The position numbers and the translations under genes were made by a program. The notes under the pieces are model-generated. The model searched no databases and was not told where the DNA came from. It saw only the letters and a list, made by a program, of their open reading frames with translations. A stretch of 64,000 nt of DNA from Leptolyngbya sp. PLA1 (GTDB lineage: Bacteria > Planctomycetota > Phycisphaerae > Phycisphaerales > UBA1924): positions 1-64,000 of the forward strand of contig QWIH01000016.1 in the NCBI GenBank assembly GCA_021405315.1, written 5' to 3'. This document shows positions 1 through 8,233 of this stretch, piece by piece; position 1 is the first letter of the stretch, and each line of letters starts with the position of its first letter.

Positions 1-1230
1 CGCGCGGGGCGGGAAGGGCGAGCGGGCCCGGTCGGGCTCCGCGGGTGATGGCTCCGGTGCGGAGCCCGCGGGGGGCTGGGGCGCCTCGCCCGCGGGGGGC
101 TCGGATGGGGGAGCGAGTTCGGCAGGCTCGGCTGTCGCGAGCCGGGCGAAGATCATGCGGCCCGCGGCGGTCTGGAGGCTCGACTGCACCGTGAGAGTGA
201 CCGTCTCGCCGATGCGGGAGTGACCGTCCTCTGCCACGACCATGGTGCCGTCCGGTAGATAGCCCACGGCCTGGCCGGCCTGCTCGCCCTGGCGGAGCAG
301 GCGGACGGTGACGGACTCTCCCGCGACCAGGGAGAGCTTCATGGCGTTGGCGAGCTCGTTGAGGTTGAGAACCTGCACGCTCTGGATGGAAGCGACGCGG
401 GCGAGCCCGCTGTCGGTGGTCATGATGATCGCCCCCATGGAGCGGGCGAGTTCCACGAGGGCAGCGTCCACCGCCTTCTGCTGCACCGGAGTGTCGTCGA
501 TCGTGACGTCCAGACGGGGCGCGCGCTGCAGCCTGACGATCAGGTCGAGCCCGCGACGGCCCTTGTTGCGGGTCAGCGCGTCCTCGCTGTCGGCGAGGAG
601 CTGGAGCTCGCCGATGACGCTGCGGTGGATGACGAGGGAGGATTGAAGGAAGCCGGTGGCCGCGATGTCGGCGATGCGGCCGTCGATGAGGACGGAGGTG
701 TCCACGAGAATGGCGCGGACGCCGCGGAGCTGCTTGGCGAACTCGACGTAGGGGATGACGAGGCGGAAGTCGTCCTGTGTCTGGAGCACGGTGGTGACGC
801 CGAGGTAGCAGAGCGTGATCCCGAGGAGGATCTTCATGGCGCTCACCACGGGTTCGAGGGCCTTGACGGCGCGCTCTTCCATCCAGGTCTTGAGGAGGAG
901 TTCGATGATGAAGCCAAGGGCGAGGGTGGCGAGCATGCCGACCATGACGCCGACGACCACTCCCGTGAGGGTCGCGATCTTCTTGCGAGGCGTGAGAAGG
1001 TCAACCCCGAGCGCGAAGCCGAAGAGGGCGAGAGAGAAGCAGAGCGGGATCCACCATTGCTCTGCGAGCATGCGCGAGAGGTCATCCTGCGCGGGGCGGA
1101 GAATGCTGAGCAGGGTGAAGGTGACCGTGAGGACGAGGAACGCGGCCCGGACGAGGCGGATGATGTTGACCCGCTGGCGGGCGGCGGCCTCGATGGGGTG
1201 GAGGTCGGCGTTGGGCGTGGGCTTGTTCAC
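1..1230 (-). CDS. PIN/TRAM domain membrane protein, YacL-like (3' end beyond window)
   Basis: Putative membrane-bound nuclease-fold protein. I translated 410 codons from a GTG at 1230 to the window edge without a stop, so the C-terminus is missing. Four hydrophobic segments fill roughly residues 24-150. A PIN domain follows at about 165-290, opening with VDTSVLIDGR, which carries its acidic site. A TRAM domain at about 297-360 contains GYLPDGTMVV and ends LQTAAGRMIFAR. The remaining tail is rich in Pro, Ala and Glu. This order (membrane helices, PIN, TRAM) is that of the Bacillus YacL family; PIN domains are usually Mg-dependent RNases and TRAM binds RNA. The substrate is unknown. There is no Shine-Dalgarno before the GTG, but a TACACT box lies just upstream. 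Confidence 0.85.
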   Translation of the reverse strand, partial: MNKPTPNADLHPIEAAARQRVNIIRLVRAAFLVLTVTFTLLSILRPAQDDLSRMLAEQWWIPLCFSLALFGFALGVDLLTPRKKIATLTGVVVGVMVGMLATLALGFIIELLLKTWMEERAVKALEPVVSAMKILLGITLCYLGVTTVLQTQDDFRLVIPYVEFAKQLRGVRAILVDTSVLIDGRIADIAATGFLQSSLVIHRSVIGELQLLADSEDALTRNKGRRGLDLIVRLQRAPRLDVTIDDTPVQQKAVDAALVELARSMGAIIMTTDSGLARVASIQSVQVLNLNELANAMKLSLVAGESVTVRLLRQGEQAGQAVGYLPDGTMVVAEDGHSRIGETVTLTVQSSLQTAAGRMIFARLATAEPAELAPPSEPPAGEAPQPPAGSAPEPSPAEPDRARSPFPPRA

Positions 1231-1239
1231 GGTCAGGAG

Positions 1240-1245
1240 AGTGTA
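1240..1245 (-). promoter_or_regulatory. Candidate -10 box of the PIN/TRAM gene
   Basis: TACACT on the minus strand, its last base 10 nt before the GTG at 1230. It predicts a transcript with almost no leader. No convincing -35 is visible. The rest of 1231-1435, between this gene and the stop of the next one, shows nothing else. Confidence 0.4.
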
Positions 1246-1435
1246 CGGGCTGGGGTGATCCCGGGCTGCGGGCTCCCTACTCTTTCGGCGTCTTCCGTCC
1301 CCCCGGTCGACGGCCGGGCCCGGTGCAAGGGCATCGCCGTGAACCTGGTCAGGGCTTGACCGCAGCAGCCATAAGCGGATGGTGTTCGGTGCTGCCGGTG
1401 TCCTGGCCGTCGACCGCGGGGATGTGAGGCCGCGT

Positions 1436-2467
1436 TCAGGCCCGGGGCTGGGGGCCGAGAATAACGCGGCGCTGCTCCCAGAGTTTGTCGAAGCGTTCGG
1501 CGAGGGACGGGCCCGCTCCGAGCCGCTCGCCGCAGGCGATCAGCAGATCGACGAGCCCCTCGAAATCAGAGGTCGCGATGTACTCGCGGGCGACGCGGGG
1601 CGGGGTGGCGTTGGTGCCGGCCTGCACCGCGTCGAGGTCGCCCATGTTGTGGTAGTTGCCCAGGGGCAGGCAGACGCAGGTGGCCTCGAAGCCCGCCTGG
1701 CAGAAGACCGAGGCCTCGCAGGCGCCGCCCGCCATGAGCTTGCGCTGCCACTTCCAGCCCGGGTTCGCCGCGGCGTGCTCTTCGGCACGCTTGGCGATGG
1801 CGGCGGTGAGGCCGGGGGAAAAGATGCTCAGGCGGTCACCCACGCGGACGATGGGCCCTCCGCCGAGGGGCGAATCCGCGAACGCGCGGCTGTTCTCCAG
1901 GGCGATGAGGCGCGCGCCTCTGGGAATCGTCGAGTGACGGCAGGCGCCGATGGCGCCGACAAAGCCAACTTCCTCGGCGCGCGTCAGCAGGAGGCGCACG
2001 CACTCGGTGGGGGGGCGGCGCAGCAACGCGTCGAAGGCGGCGAGCGCCGCGGCGAGAGCCGCGAGGTCGTCGCACGCGAGCGTGTGGACCCGTCCATCGG
2101 TGACTTCCGCGGGCGGCACGTCCCAGACGGCGACGTCCCCGGGGGCGGCGTGGTGCGGAGACTCCGTGACCGCCGTGTAGATCGGGAAGAGGTCGGACGC
2201 CGCGGCCTGCGGCTGGCGGCCCGTCAGGCGGGCGCGCACCGGGCCCGGGGCGCTGTGGAGCATGACCGACGCGTCGGTGAAGTAGGCATCCATGACGCCG
2301 CCAGCGTCGCTGGTCACGGCGACCAACGGCCTCTGGGCGGCCCAACGGGTGATCCACTCGATGACATGGTGCTCCCGCCCGGCGGCGGTCGGGAGCTGGG
2401 TGAGGTGGAGGAGCCAGCGGAGGTGGGCAGCGCGGTCGTCGGCGCTTGGCTGGAGAGCGTCGGGCAT
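1436..2467 (-). CDS. M42/M28-like zinc aminopeptidase homologue
   Basis: Probable metallo-aminopeptidase of clan MH, 343 residues. The N-terminus LPTAAGREHHVIEWI matches the opening of M42 and M28 enzymes. DD at 133-134 corresponds to the bridging-Asp segment, AEEVGFVGA at 164-172 carries the two family Glu residues (165, 166), and a late YHNMG supplies the last His. The N-terminal metal motif, normally H-x-D, reads H71-S72-A73, so one ligand may be lost or displaced; that is an inference from eye alignment. No signal peptide, so probably cytoplasmic. The ATG at 2467 was chosen over a longer frame because the peptidase homology starts there and a TACGAT box ends 7 nt upstream. It is divergent from the ArfB-like gene by 22 bp. 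Confidence 0.75.
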   Translation of the reverse strand: MPDALQPSADDRAAHLRWLLHLTQLPTAAGREHHVIEWITRWAAQRPLVAVTSDAGGVMDAYFTDASVMLHSAPGPVRARLTGRQPQAAASDLFPIYTAVTESPHHAAPGDVAVWDVPPAEVTDGRVHTLACDDLAALAAALAAFDALLRRPPTECVRLLLTRAEEVGFVGAIGACRHSTIPRGARLIALENSRAFADSPLGGGPIVRVGDRLSIFSPGLTAAIAKRAEEHAAANPGWKWQRKLMAGGACEASVFCQAGFEATCVCLPLGNYHNMGDLDAVQAGTNATPPRVAREYIATSDFEGLVDLLIACGERLGAGPSLAERFDKLWEQRRVILGPQPRA

Positions 2468-2473
2468 CGAGGG

Positions 2474-2479
2474 ATCGTA
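2474..2479 (-). promoter_or_regulatory. -10 box of the peptidase gene (leaderless type)
   Basis: TACGAT on the minus strand, last T 7 nt before the ATG at 2467, which puts the expected transcription start on the A of the ATG. It overlaps the divergent -10 box by two bases. Confidence 0.55.
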
Positions 2480-2483
2480 CGGT
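2478..2483 (+). promoter_or_regulatory. -10 box of the ArfB-like gene (leaderless type)
   Basis: TACGGT, last T 7 nt before the ATG at 2490. It shares the bases TA at 2478-2479 with the opposing box, so the two promoters cannot both be occupied. Confidence 0.55.
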
Positions 2484-2489
2484 GCGCGG

Positions 2490-2921
2490 ATGGAGCCGAC
2501 GGGCGGACATGGTGTAAGGCTGGCGCCGGGCGTGGAAGTGCCCGAGGCGGTGCTGCGGTTTGCGTTCACGACCTCCGGGGGCCCGGGCGGCCAGAACGTC
2601 AACAAGGTCGCGACGCGGAGCGTGATGCGGGTGTCGCTGGCGGACCTTCCGCTGCGGGATTGGCAGCTCGCGCGGCTGCGTGAGCTCGCGTCGCACCTGG
2701 TGACATCGGAGGGCGAGCTGATCATCAGCAGCGGGGAGCACAGGTCCCAGAGCCGCAACAGGGACGAGTGCGTGGAGCGGCTCGGGGATCTGGTGCGAGC
2801 CGCCATGGTGAGGCCCAAGGTGCGCCGGGCGACCAAGCCCACGCGGGGTTCCAAGGAGCGCCGGCTGAGCGAGAAGAAGAGGCGTGGCGACGTGAAGCGG
2901 GGCAGACGGGGCGAGAACTGA
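2490..2921 (+). CDS. arfB: ArfB/YaeJ-like peptidyl-tRNA hydrolase (class I release factor-like)
   Basis: Ribosome rescue factor expected to hydrolyse peptidyl-tRNA on stalled ribosomes. At 143 residues it is about the length of E. coli ArfB (YaeJ) and has no stop-codon-recognition domain. The catalytic GGQ is at residues 33-35 inside TSGGPGGQNVNKVATR, the diagnostic signature. The C-terminus, from about residue 105, is a lysine/arginine-rich tail ending KKRRGDVKRGRRGEN, the element that in ArfB enters the empty mRNA channel. The ATG at 2490 is preferred over the longer upstream frame because it is preceded by the TACGGT box and gives the family's normal N-terminus. The M14 gene follows 22 bp downstream. 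The gene symbol is by family, not by a tested orthology. Confidence 0.88.
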   Translation: MEPTGGHGVRLAPGVEVPEAVLRFAFTTSGGPGGQNVNKVATRSVMRVSLADLPLRDWQLARLRELASHLVTSEGELIISSGEHRSQSRNRDECVERLGDLVRAAMVRPKVRRATKPTRGSKERRLSEKKRRGDVKRGRRGEN

Positions 2922-2943
2922 CGCCCGTCCGCGGGAGGAGCGC

Positions 2944-4560
2944 ATGATGCACGTGTTGTGGACGGCGGCGGTGGTACTGGGGCAGGCCGCGGGCGAGCCG
3001 GACCTGCGGACCGCCGCGGAGCGGACGGAGTATCGGGAGACCTCCACGCACGCGGAGATCGTGCGCGTGCTGGACGGCATCTCCGCGGGCTCGAAGGTGG
3101 CGACGCGCGTCAGCCTCGGGTCGACGACGGACGGGAAAGACCTCGCCGCGATCGTGCTGGCGGACCCGCCGGTTCGGACGGCTCCGGAGGCCCGTGCTCA
3201 GGCGGACGCGACGGGCAAGATCATCGTGGTGGCGATCGGGAACATCCACGCGGGCGAGGTGGAGGGCAAGGAGGCGCTCACCATGCTCGCGCGCGACATC
3301 GCGGCGGGCGGGGGAGGAACGGGGGGCGGCGCGATCCTGAAGGGCGCGATTGTCCTCATCCTGCCCATCTACAACGCGGACGGGAACGAGCCCATGAGCC
3401 CGACGAACAGGCCGCACCAGAACGGGCCCGCGGCGGTGGGGGTGCGTGCGAACGCGCGCGGACGCGACCTCAACCGGGACTTCATCAAGATCGAGGAGGC
3501 CGAGACACGAGCGCTCGTCGCGTGCTTCAACGACTGGGATCCGCACGTCTTCATCGACTGCCACACGACGGACGGGAGTTATCACCGGTACGGCATCACC
3601 TACGCGGGGCCAAAGTCCCCCGCGGGCGATCAGTCGCTTGTGGCCTATTCGCGCGACACGTTCCTGCCCGCGCTCTCCCTGGCGGTCGAGGCGAGCACGG
3701 GCAAGCCCACGTTCTGGTACGGGAGCTTTGAGGGAGAGTTCGACGCGGGGCCCCGCGGTCACAGCCGCTGGGAGACCTTCCCGGCGGACGCGCGGTTCGG
3801 AACCACCTACGCCGGGCTGCGCGGCAGGCTGAGCATCCTCAGCGAGGCGTACGTCTACGACCCGTTCGAGGAGCGAGTGGAGAACACGCGGGACTTCGTG
3901 AGGGTCGCGCTGGAACTGGCGGCGGAGAACCGCGCGACGCTCCGGACGCTGACATCCGAGGCGGACCGGCGCGCGATCGAAGCCGGTCACACGCTCGGTG
4001 AGCCCGACGACCTCGTGGCCATCCGCTGGAAGGTGGTGCCTTCCGCCAAGCCGGTGCGCGTGCTCGGCTACGAGGAAGAGGTGGTGGATGGCAAGAGCGT
4101 CCGGACGGATCGAACGAGGGAGTACGAGTGCGAGTTGTGGGACACCTACGTGCCGGAGCTTTCGGTGGTGCGGCCCTGGGGGTACGCGCTCCCGGATACT
4201 GCAGACACCCGCGCGGCGATCGAGGCGATCCGCCGGCACGGTCTGAAGGCGTGGACGCTGAAGGTGGCGTCTGAGGCGGAGGTGGAGCGGTACGAGGTGG
4301 TGAGCGCGACGCCCGCCAGCCGCGAGTTCGAGGGGCACGTGCTGGTGACGAGCGAGGTGAAGGCCTCGCGTGGGAAGCGGGAGGTGCCGGCGGGGTGGGT
4401 GGTGGTTCCCACGGGACAGGCGCTGGGCAACCTCGCGGTGTACATGCTGGAGCCGCAGTGCAACGACGGGCTCGCGGCGTGGAACGCCTTTGACCCGTGG
4501 ATGCAGGCGGGAAAGGAGTTCCCGGTGTGGCGGTTGATGAGCCCGGTCGGGCCGGAGTGA
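2944..4560 (+). CDS. M14-family zinc carboxypeptidase
   Basis: Secreted or periplasmic metallocarboxypeptidase, 538 residues. A short hydrophobic N-terminus (about residues 2-17) could be a weak signal peptide. The first zinc motif is IHAGEVEGKE (His and Glu ligands, about residues 102-111), the NADGNE and NRDF segments of M14 enzymes follow, and HTTDG (about 205) gives the third ligand. The C-terminal third, beyond about residue 400, is a planctomycete-type extension I do not recognise. An excellent GGGAGGAG ribosome site lies just before the start, and the gene sits 22 bp after the ArfB-like gene, so they are probably co-transcribed. It converges on guaB with only 3 bp between stops. Substrate is unknown. 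Confidence 0.85.
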   Translation: MMHVLWTAAVVLGQAAGEPDLRTAAERTEYRETSTHAEIVRVLDGISAGSKVATRVSLGSTTDGKDLAAIVLADPPVRTAPEARAQADATGKIIVVAIGNIHAGEVEGKEALTMLARDIAAGGGGTGGGAILKGAIVLILPIYNADGNEPMSPTNRPHQNGPAAVGVRANARGRDLNRDFIKIEEAETRALVACFNDWDPHVFIDCHTTDGSYHRYGITYAGPKSPAGDQSLVAYSRDTFLPALSLAVEASTGKPTFWYGSFEGEFDAGPRGHSRWETFPADARFGTTYAGLRGRLSILSEAYVYDPFEERVENTRDFVRVALELAAENRATLRTLTSEADRRAIEAGHTLGEPDDLVAIRWKVVPSAKPVRVLGYEEEVVDGKSVRTDRTREYECELWDTYVPELSVVRPWGYALPDTADTRAAIEAIRRHGLKAWTLKVASEAEVERYEVVSATPASREFEGHVLVTSEVKASRGKREVPAGWVVVPTGQALGNLAVYMLEPQCNDGLAAWNAFDPWMQAGKEFPVWRLMSPVGPE

Positions 4561-4563
4561 GGG

Positions 4564-6162
4564 CTACTCGCGGCGGCCGGCCATGTAGTTCGGGCTTTCT
4601 TTCGTGATCGTGATGTCGTGCGGGTGGTTCTCGACCACGGTGGCGCCGGAGACGCGGCAGAAGCGAGCGTGCGATCGCAGGTCATCGATGGTGCGACAAC
4701 CCGTGTAACCCATCGCGCTACGGAGCCCGCCCACGAGCTGGTACGTGAAGTCCGCGAGAGAACCCCGGTAGGGGACGAGCCCCTCGACGCCCTCGGGGAC
4801 GAACTTCTGGGTCGGTTTGCCGTCGGCGCCGATCTTCTCGGCCTGGCGGTAGCGGTCGGCGGAGCCGGCGTTCATGGCGCCCTCGGAGCCCATGCCGCGG
4901 TAGGACTTGTAACGCCTCCCGTGGGTGATGACGACCTCGCCGGGGGACTCATCGAGGCCGGCGAAGAGGGAGCCCATCATGACGGCATGGGCGCCCGCGG
5001 CAAGGGCCTTGGGGATGTCGCCCGAGTGGCGGACCCCGCCGTCCGCGATGATCGGGACGTCGCTCCTGATGGAGGCAAGGGCGCGGGCGACGTTCATGAT
5101 GGCGGTGACCTGCGGGACGCCCACGCCGGTGACGACGCGGGTGGTGCAGATGGAACCCGGGCCGATGCCGACCTTGACGGCGTCGGCGCCGGACTCGACG
5201 AGATCGATGGCTGCTTCGCCGGTGGCGATGTTGCCCGCGACGATCTGGACGCCCGAGCGGGCGACCTGCGGGAGCTCGCGGATGGCGCGGACGGTCTGGA
5301 GGACGTTCTCACTGTGCCCGTGTGCGGTGTCGACGACCAATACGTCGACCTCTGCGGCGAGGAGAGCCTCGACGCGGTCCATCTGGCGCGGACCGACGGC
5401 GGCGCCGCAGCGGAGGCGGCCCCGCGAGTCACGGCATGCGCGGGGGAACTGGCTCAGGCGGTCGATGTCCTTCATCGTGATCAGACCCGCCAGACGCCCC
5501 TGATCGTCGACGATGACGAGCTTCTCGACCTTGTTGGCGTTGAGGATCTTCTCCGCCTGCTCGAGGGTGGTGCCGACCGGGCCTGTGACCAGGCTCTTGC
5601 CCCGGGCCGGGCCGGACATGACGTCGGCGACGCGAGTGGAGAGGTCCTCGACGAACTTCAGGTCGCGGCGGGTGATGATGCCCAGGACCTTGCCCTTGCC
5701 CCTCAGGTTGTTGGCGCCGTCCTCCGTGACCGGGAACCCGGAGACGTGGTGGGTCCGCATGAGCTCCTTGGCGCGGGCGACCGAATCCTCCGGGCCGAGG
5801 GTGATGGGGTCGATGATGACGCCGTTGGCGGAGCGCTTGACCTTTGCGACCTCGCGGGCCTGCGCCTCGACGGAGAGATTCTTGTGGATGAAGCCGATGC
5901 CGCCTTCCTGGGCGAGCGCGATGGCGAGGGCGGACTCCGTGACGGTGTCCATCGGCGCCGAGAGAAGCGGGATGTTCAGACCGATGGTGCGGGTGAGTCG
6001 CGTGGACGTGTCGGCGTCGGCGGGCATGATCGCCGAGCGGCGGGGGACCAGCAGGACGTCATCAAAGGTGATGCCGTCGAAGATGATCTTGTCTTCGCCG
6101 GGGCCGGAGGAGGGCGGGATGCCAGGGGAGAGGGCCGAGTGGGGAAGCGAGATGGCTGCCAT
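4564..6162 (-). CDS. guaB: Inosine-5'-monophosphate dehydrogenase
   Basis: Catalyses the NAD-dependent oxidation of IMP to XMP, the committed step of GMP synthesis. The protein has 532 residues against about 490 usual, the excess being an N-terminal extension of some 25 residues. [16 protein letters not shown] starts the TIM barrel. The two CBS domains lie near residues 120-255 ([12 protein letters not shown] and [14 protein letters not shown]). The catalytic loop [15 protein letters not shown] has the nucleophilic Cys, and GMGSEGAM is the flap region. The ATG at 6162 is the first within a plausible distance and has TACCCT ending 6 nt upstream, so a longer in-frame extension was rejected. It is divergent from the debranching enzyme by 55 bp. 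Confidence 0.96.
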   Translation of the reverse strand: MAAISLPHSALSPGIPPSSGPGEDKIIFDGITFDDVLLVPRRSAIMPADADTSTRLTRTIGLNIPLLSAPMDTVTESALAIALAQEGGIGFIHKNLSVEAQAREVAKVKRSANGVIIDPITLGPEDSVARAKELMRTHHVSGFPVTEDGANNLRGKGKVLGIITRRDLKFVEDLSTRVADVMSGPARGKSLVTGPVGTTLEQAEKILNANKVEKLVIVDDQGRLAGLITMKDIDRLSQFPRACRDSRGRLRCGAAVGPRQMDRVEALLAAEVDVLVVDTAHGHSENVLQTVRAIRELPQVARSGVQIVAGNIATGEAAIDLVESGADAVKVGIGPGSICTTRVVTGVGVPQVTAIMNVARALASIRSDVPIIADGGVRHSGDIPKALAAGAHAVMMGSLFAGLDESPGEVVITHGRRYKSYRGMGSEGAMNAGSADRYRQAEKIGADGKPTQKFVPEGVEGLVPYRGSLADFTYQLVGGLRSAMGYTGCRTIDDLRSHARFCRVSGATVVENHPHDITITKESPNYMAGRRE

Positions 6163-6167
6163 GGGAC

Positions 6168-6173
6168 AGGGTA
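6168..6173 (-). promoter_or_regulatory. -10 box of guaB (leaderless type)
   Basis: TACCCT on the minus strand, last T 6 nt before the ATG at 6162. The mur operon uses the same hexamer. There is no clear -35. Confidence 0.5.
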
Positions 6174-6205
6174 GGAAGGCACCCCGTGGTCGGCGAGGCG
6201 GGGTG

Positions 6206-6211
6206 TAGACT
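6206..6211 (+). promoter_or_regulatory. -10 box of the debranching enzyme gene (leaderless type)
   Basis: TAGACT, last T 7 nt before the ATG at 6218. This favours ATG 6218 over the in-frame GTG at 6212, which would lie upstream of the predicted transcription start. Confidence 0.5.
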
Positions 6212-6217
6212 GTGGCG

Positions 6218-8233
6218 ATGACACTGTTCGATATCGAGCCCGCGGGGCAGAGGGGGGAGCGTGAGTGGCTTCTCGCCAACGGCCTGGGCGGGTTCGCGAT
6301 GGGAACGGCCAGCGGAGTCCCCGCGAGGCGGTATCACGCGATGCTGATCGGGGCGACAACGCCCCCGGTGGGGCGCGTGGTCGGGCTTGCGGGGGTGGCG
6401 GACCTCGTGGACGCGGAGGTGCAGACCCCGAGGGGCCACGCCCGGGAAAGGCGGGCCCTGAGCTCGTTCGCGTTCAAGGACTGGGCGGGCACCTTTGCTC
6501 CGGCCCCGGTGCGGTGCTGGGGGAATGTGGGGGAGGTGATGTGGGAGTACCGCCCGTGGGGGCCTTCGAGGCCCGGCCGCGTGGTCCGGACCCTCCGGCT
6601 GGCCGATCGGCGGAACGCGGCGGAGGTGCGCTACGAGGTGGAGATGCCCGGCCCGGCGTGGCTGGAGCTCTCGCCGCTGGTCGCGCTGCGGAACTTTCAC
6701 GGGCTGGTGGAGGGTCGGCGCGACGACGGGGAGTTTCGCGTAGAGCCGGAGGGGACGGACGGGCTGGTGGTTCGCCGGGGCGGGTGGGCGGTGCATCTGC
6801 GCGTACCGGGCGGGGCCGTGGCGCTCCGCCGCGACTGGTGGTGGAACTTCGAGTACCGGCGCGACCGTGAGCGCGGACAGGACTTCACGGAGGACCTGCT
6901 GTGCCCCGGGACGTTCACCGTGCCTGCGTCCGGAGCTGTGACGCTTCTGGCGTGGATGGATGAGGGCCCCGCGCCCGAGTGCCTCGAGCCGGCATCGCTC
7001 CGGGCGCGGGTGGCCCAGAGCGCGAAGGCGCTGGGCGGTGAATCCGAACCGGCGACCCGGCTGGCGGCGGCGGCTGAGCCGTTCGTCGTGACGAGGCGCG
7101 TAGGCGGCGCGGGGCGTGAAGCCACGAGCATCATCGCGGGGTATCCGTGGTTCAGCGATTGGGGTCGGGACACGATGATCGCGCTGCCGGGGCTGCTGCT
7201 GGCCACCGGGCGGCACGCGGAGGCGAAGTCGGCGCTCCTGGCCTTTGCCGGGCTGCAGAGGCGGGGGCTGGTCCCGAACTGCTTCGAGGACGCGGGCGGA
7301 GAGGCGCAGTACAACACCGTTGACGGCTCACTCTGGTTCGTGCACTCGTGCCTGGAGTATGCCGCGGCGTCGAAAGACCGCGCGGGGTTTGAGCGGGACC
7401 TGCTCCCCGCCTGCCTCGGCGTTGTGCGCGCGTACCGGGAGGGGACCGACTTTGACATCCGCATGGACGAGTCGGACGGGCTGATCGCCGCGGGCACGGG
7501 CGCCACCCAGCTCACGTGGATGGACGCGGCAAGGGACGGCGTGGTGTTCACGCCGCGTGCCGGCAAGCCGGTCGAGATCGCGGCGCTGTGGTGCTCCGTG
7601 CTCGGGAGACTGGCGACGCTGGCGCCCCCGGGTGAGGCCCGGGGGCTCGCGGACGTGGCGGCTCGCGCCGGCGCCTCGCTCAGAGAGCGGTTCTGGAATC
7701 AATCGAGAGGTTGCCTGTTCGATCGGCTGGAGCCCGATGGGTCGGGAGGTTGGCGGGGGGTGGACGAACTGCGGCCAAACCAGGTCTTTGCCGTGAGTCT
7801 GCCCGGGTCGCCTCTGTCCGTGCAGCAGCAGCGGAGCATCGTGGACATCGTGCGGGCGTGGCTCCTGACGCCGGTGGGTCTGCGGAGCCTGGACGCGGGC
7901 GAGGCAACCTATGTGGGTCGGTACGAGGGGCCCCTGTTCCAGCGGGATCGGGCGTATCACAACGGCACCGTGTGGCCCTATCTGATAGGCGCCTACGCGG
8001 AGGCGGTGCTGCGCGTGGGGAACTTCGGGCCGGGCGCGAGGACCGAAGCGATGGAGGTGATCTCGCCCCTGCTGGCGTCGCTCTCGGGCGAGTACGAGGG
8101 CCGGGGACCCGCGGCGTCGATCTGCGAGGTGTACGACGGCGACGAGCCGCGGCGCTGCGAGGGGTGCCCGATGCAGGCGTGGAGTGTGGCGGAAGTGATG
8201 CGCGTGTGGGCGTTGGCGGGGCGGCGCGCATGA
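6218..8233 (+). CDS. Glycogen debranching enzyme (amylo-alpha-1,6-glucosidase family)
   Basis: Expected to hydrolyse alpha-1,6 branches of glycogen-like polymers in the cytoplasm. 671 residues, the usual size for the bacterial archaeal-type enzyme. The N-terminal sandwich domain begins ANGLGGFAMGTASG...RRYHAML, the family hallmark. The C-terminal (alpha/alpha)6 barrel has GYPWFSDWGRDTMI near residue 310 and AYHNGTVWPYL near 580, the conserved catalytic-site segments. The start is placed at ATG 6218 from the TAGACT box; a GTG at 6212 would add only two residues. The stop overlaps the ATG of the DUF58 gene in an ATGA, so the two are translationally coupled, an odd pairing. Confidence 0.92.
   Translation: MTLFDIEPAGQRGEREWLLANGLGGFAMGTASGVPARRYHAMLIGATTPPVGRVVGLAGVADLVDAEVQTPRGHARERRALSSFAFKDWAGTFAPAPVRCWGNVGEVMWEYRPWGPSRPGRVVRTLRLADRRNAAEVRYEVEMPGPAWLELSPLVALRNFHGLVEGRRDDGEFRVEPEGTDGLVVRRGGWAVHLRVPGGAVALRRDWWWNFEYRRDRERGQDFTEDLLCPGTFTVPASGAVTLLAWMDEGPAPECLEPASLRARVAQSAKALGGESEPATRLAAAAEPFVVTRRVGGAGREATSIIAGYPWFSDWGRDTMIALPGLLLATGRHAEAKSALLAFAGLQRRGLVPNCFEDAGGEAQYNTVDGSLWFVHSCLEYAAASKDRAGFERDLLPACLGVVRAYREGTDFDIRMDESDGLIAAGTGATQLTWMDAARDGVVFTPRAGKPVEIAALWCSVLGRLATLAPPGEARGLADVAARAGASLRERFWNQSRGCLFDRLEPDGSGGWRGVDELRPNQVFAVSLPGSPLSVQQQRSIVDIVRAWLLTPVGLRSLDAGEATYVGRYEGPLFQRDRAYHNGTVWPYLIGAYAEAVLRVGNFGPGARTEAMEVISPLLASLSGEYEGRGPAASICEVYDGDEPRRCEGCPMQAWSVAEVMRVWALAGRRA

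Noticed and set aside
625..1359. Long plus-strand frame opposite the PIN/TRAM gene
   Set aside because: Low-complexity Asp/Glu/Gly translation typical of the complement of a high-GC gene; the minus strand has clear TRAM and PIN motifs.
1379..2683. 434-codon plus-strand frame
   Set aside because: Antisense to the M42-like peptidase, with no recognisable motif.
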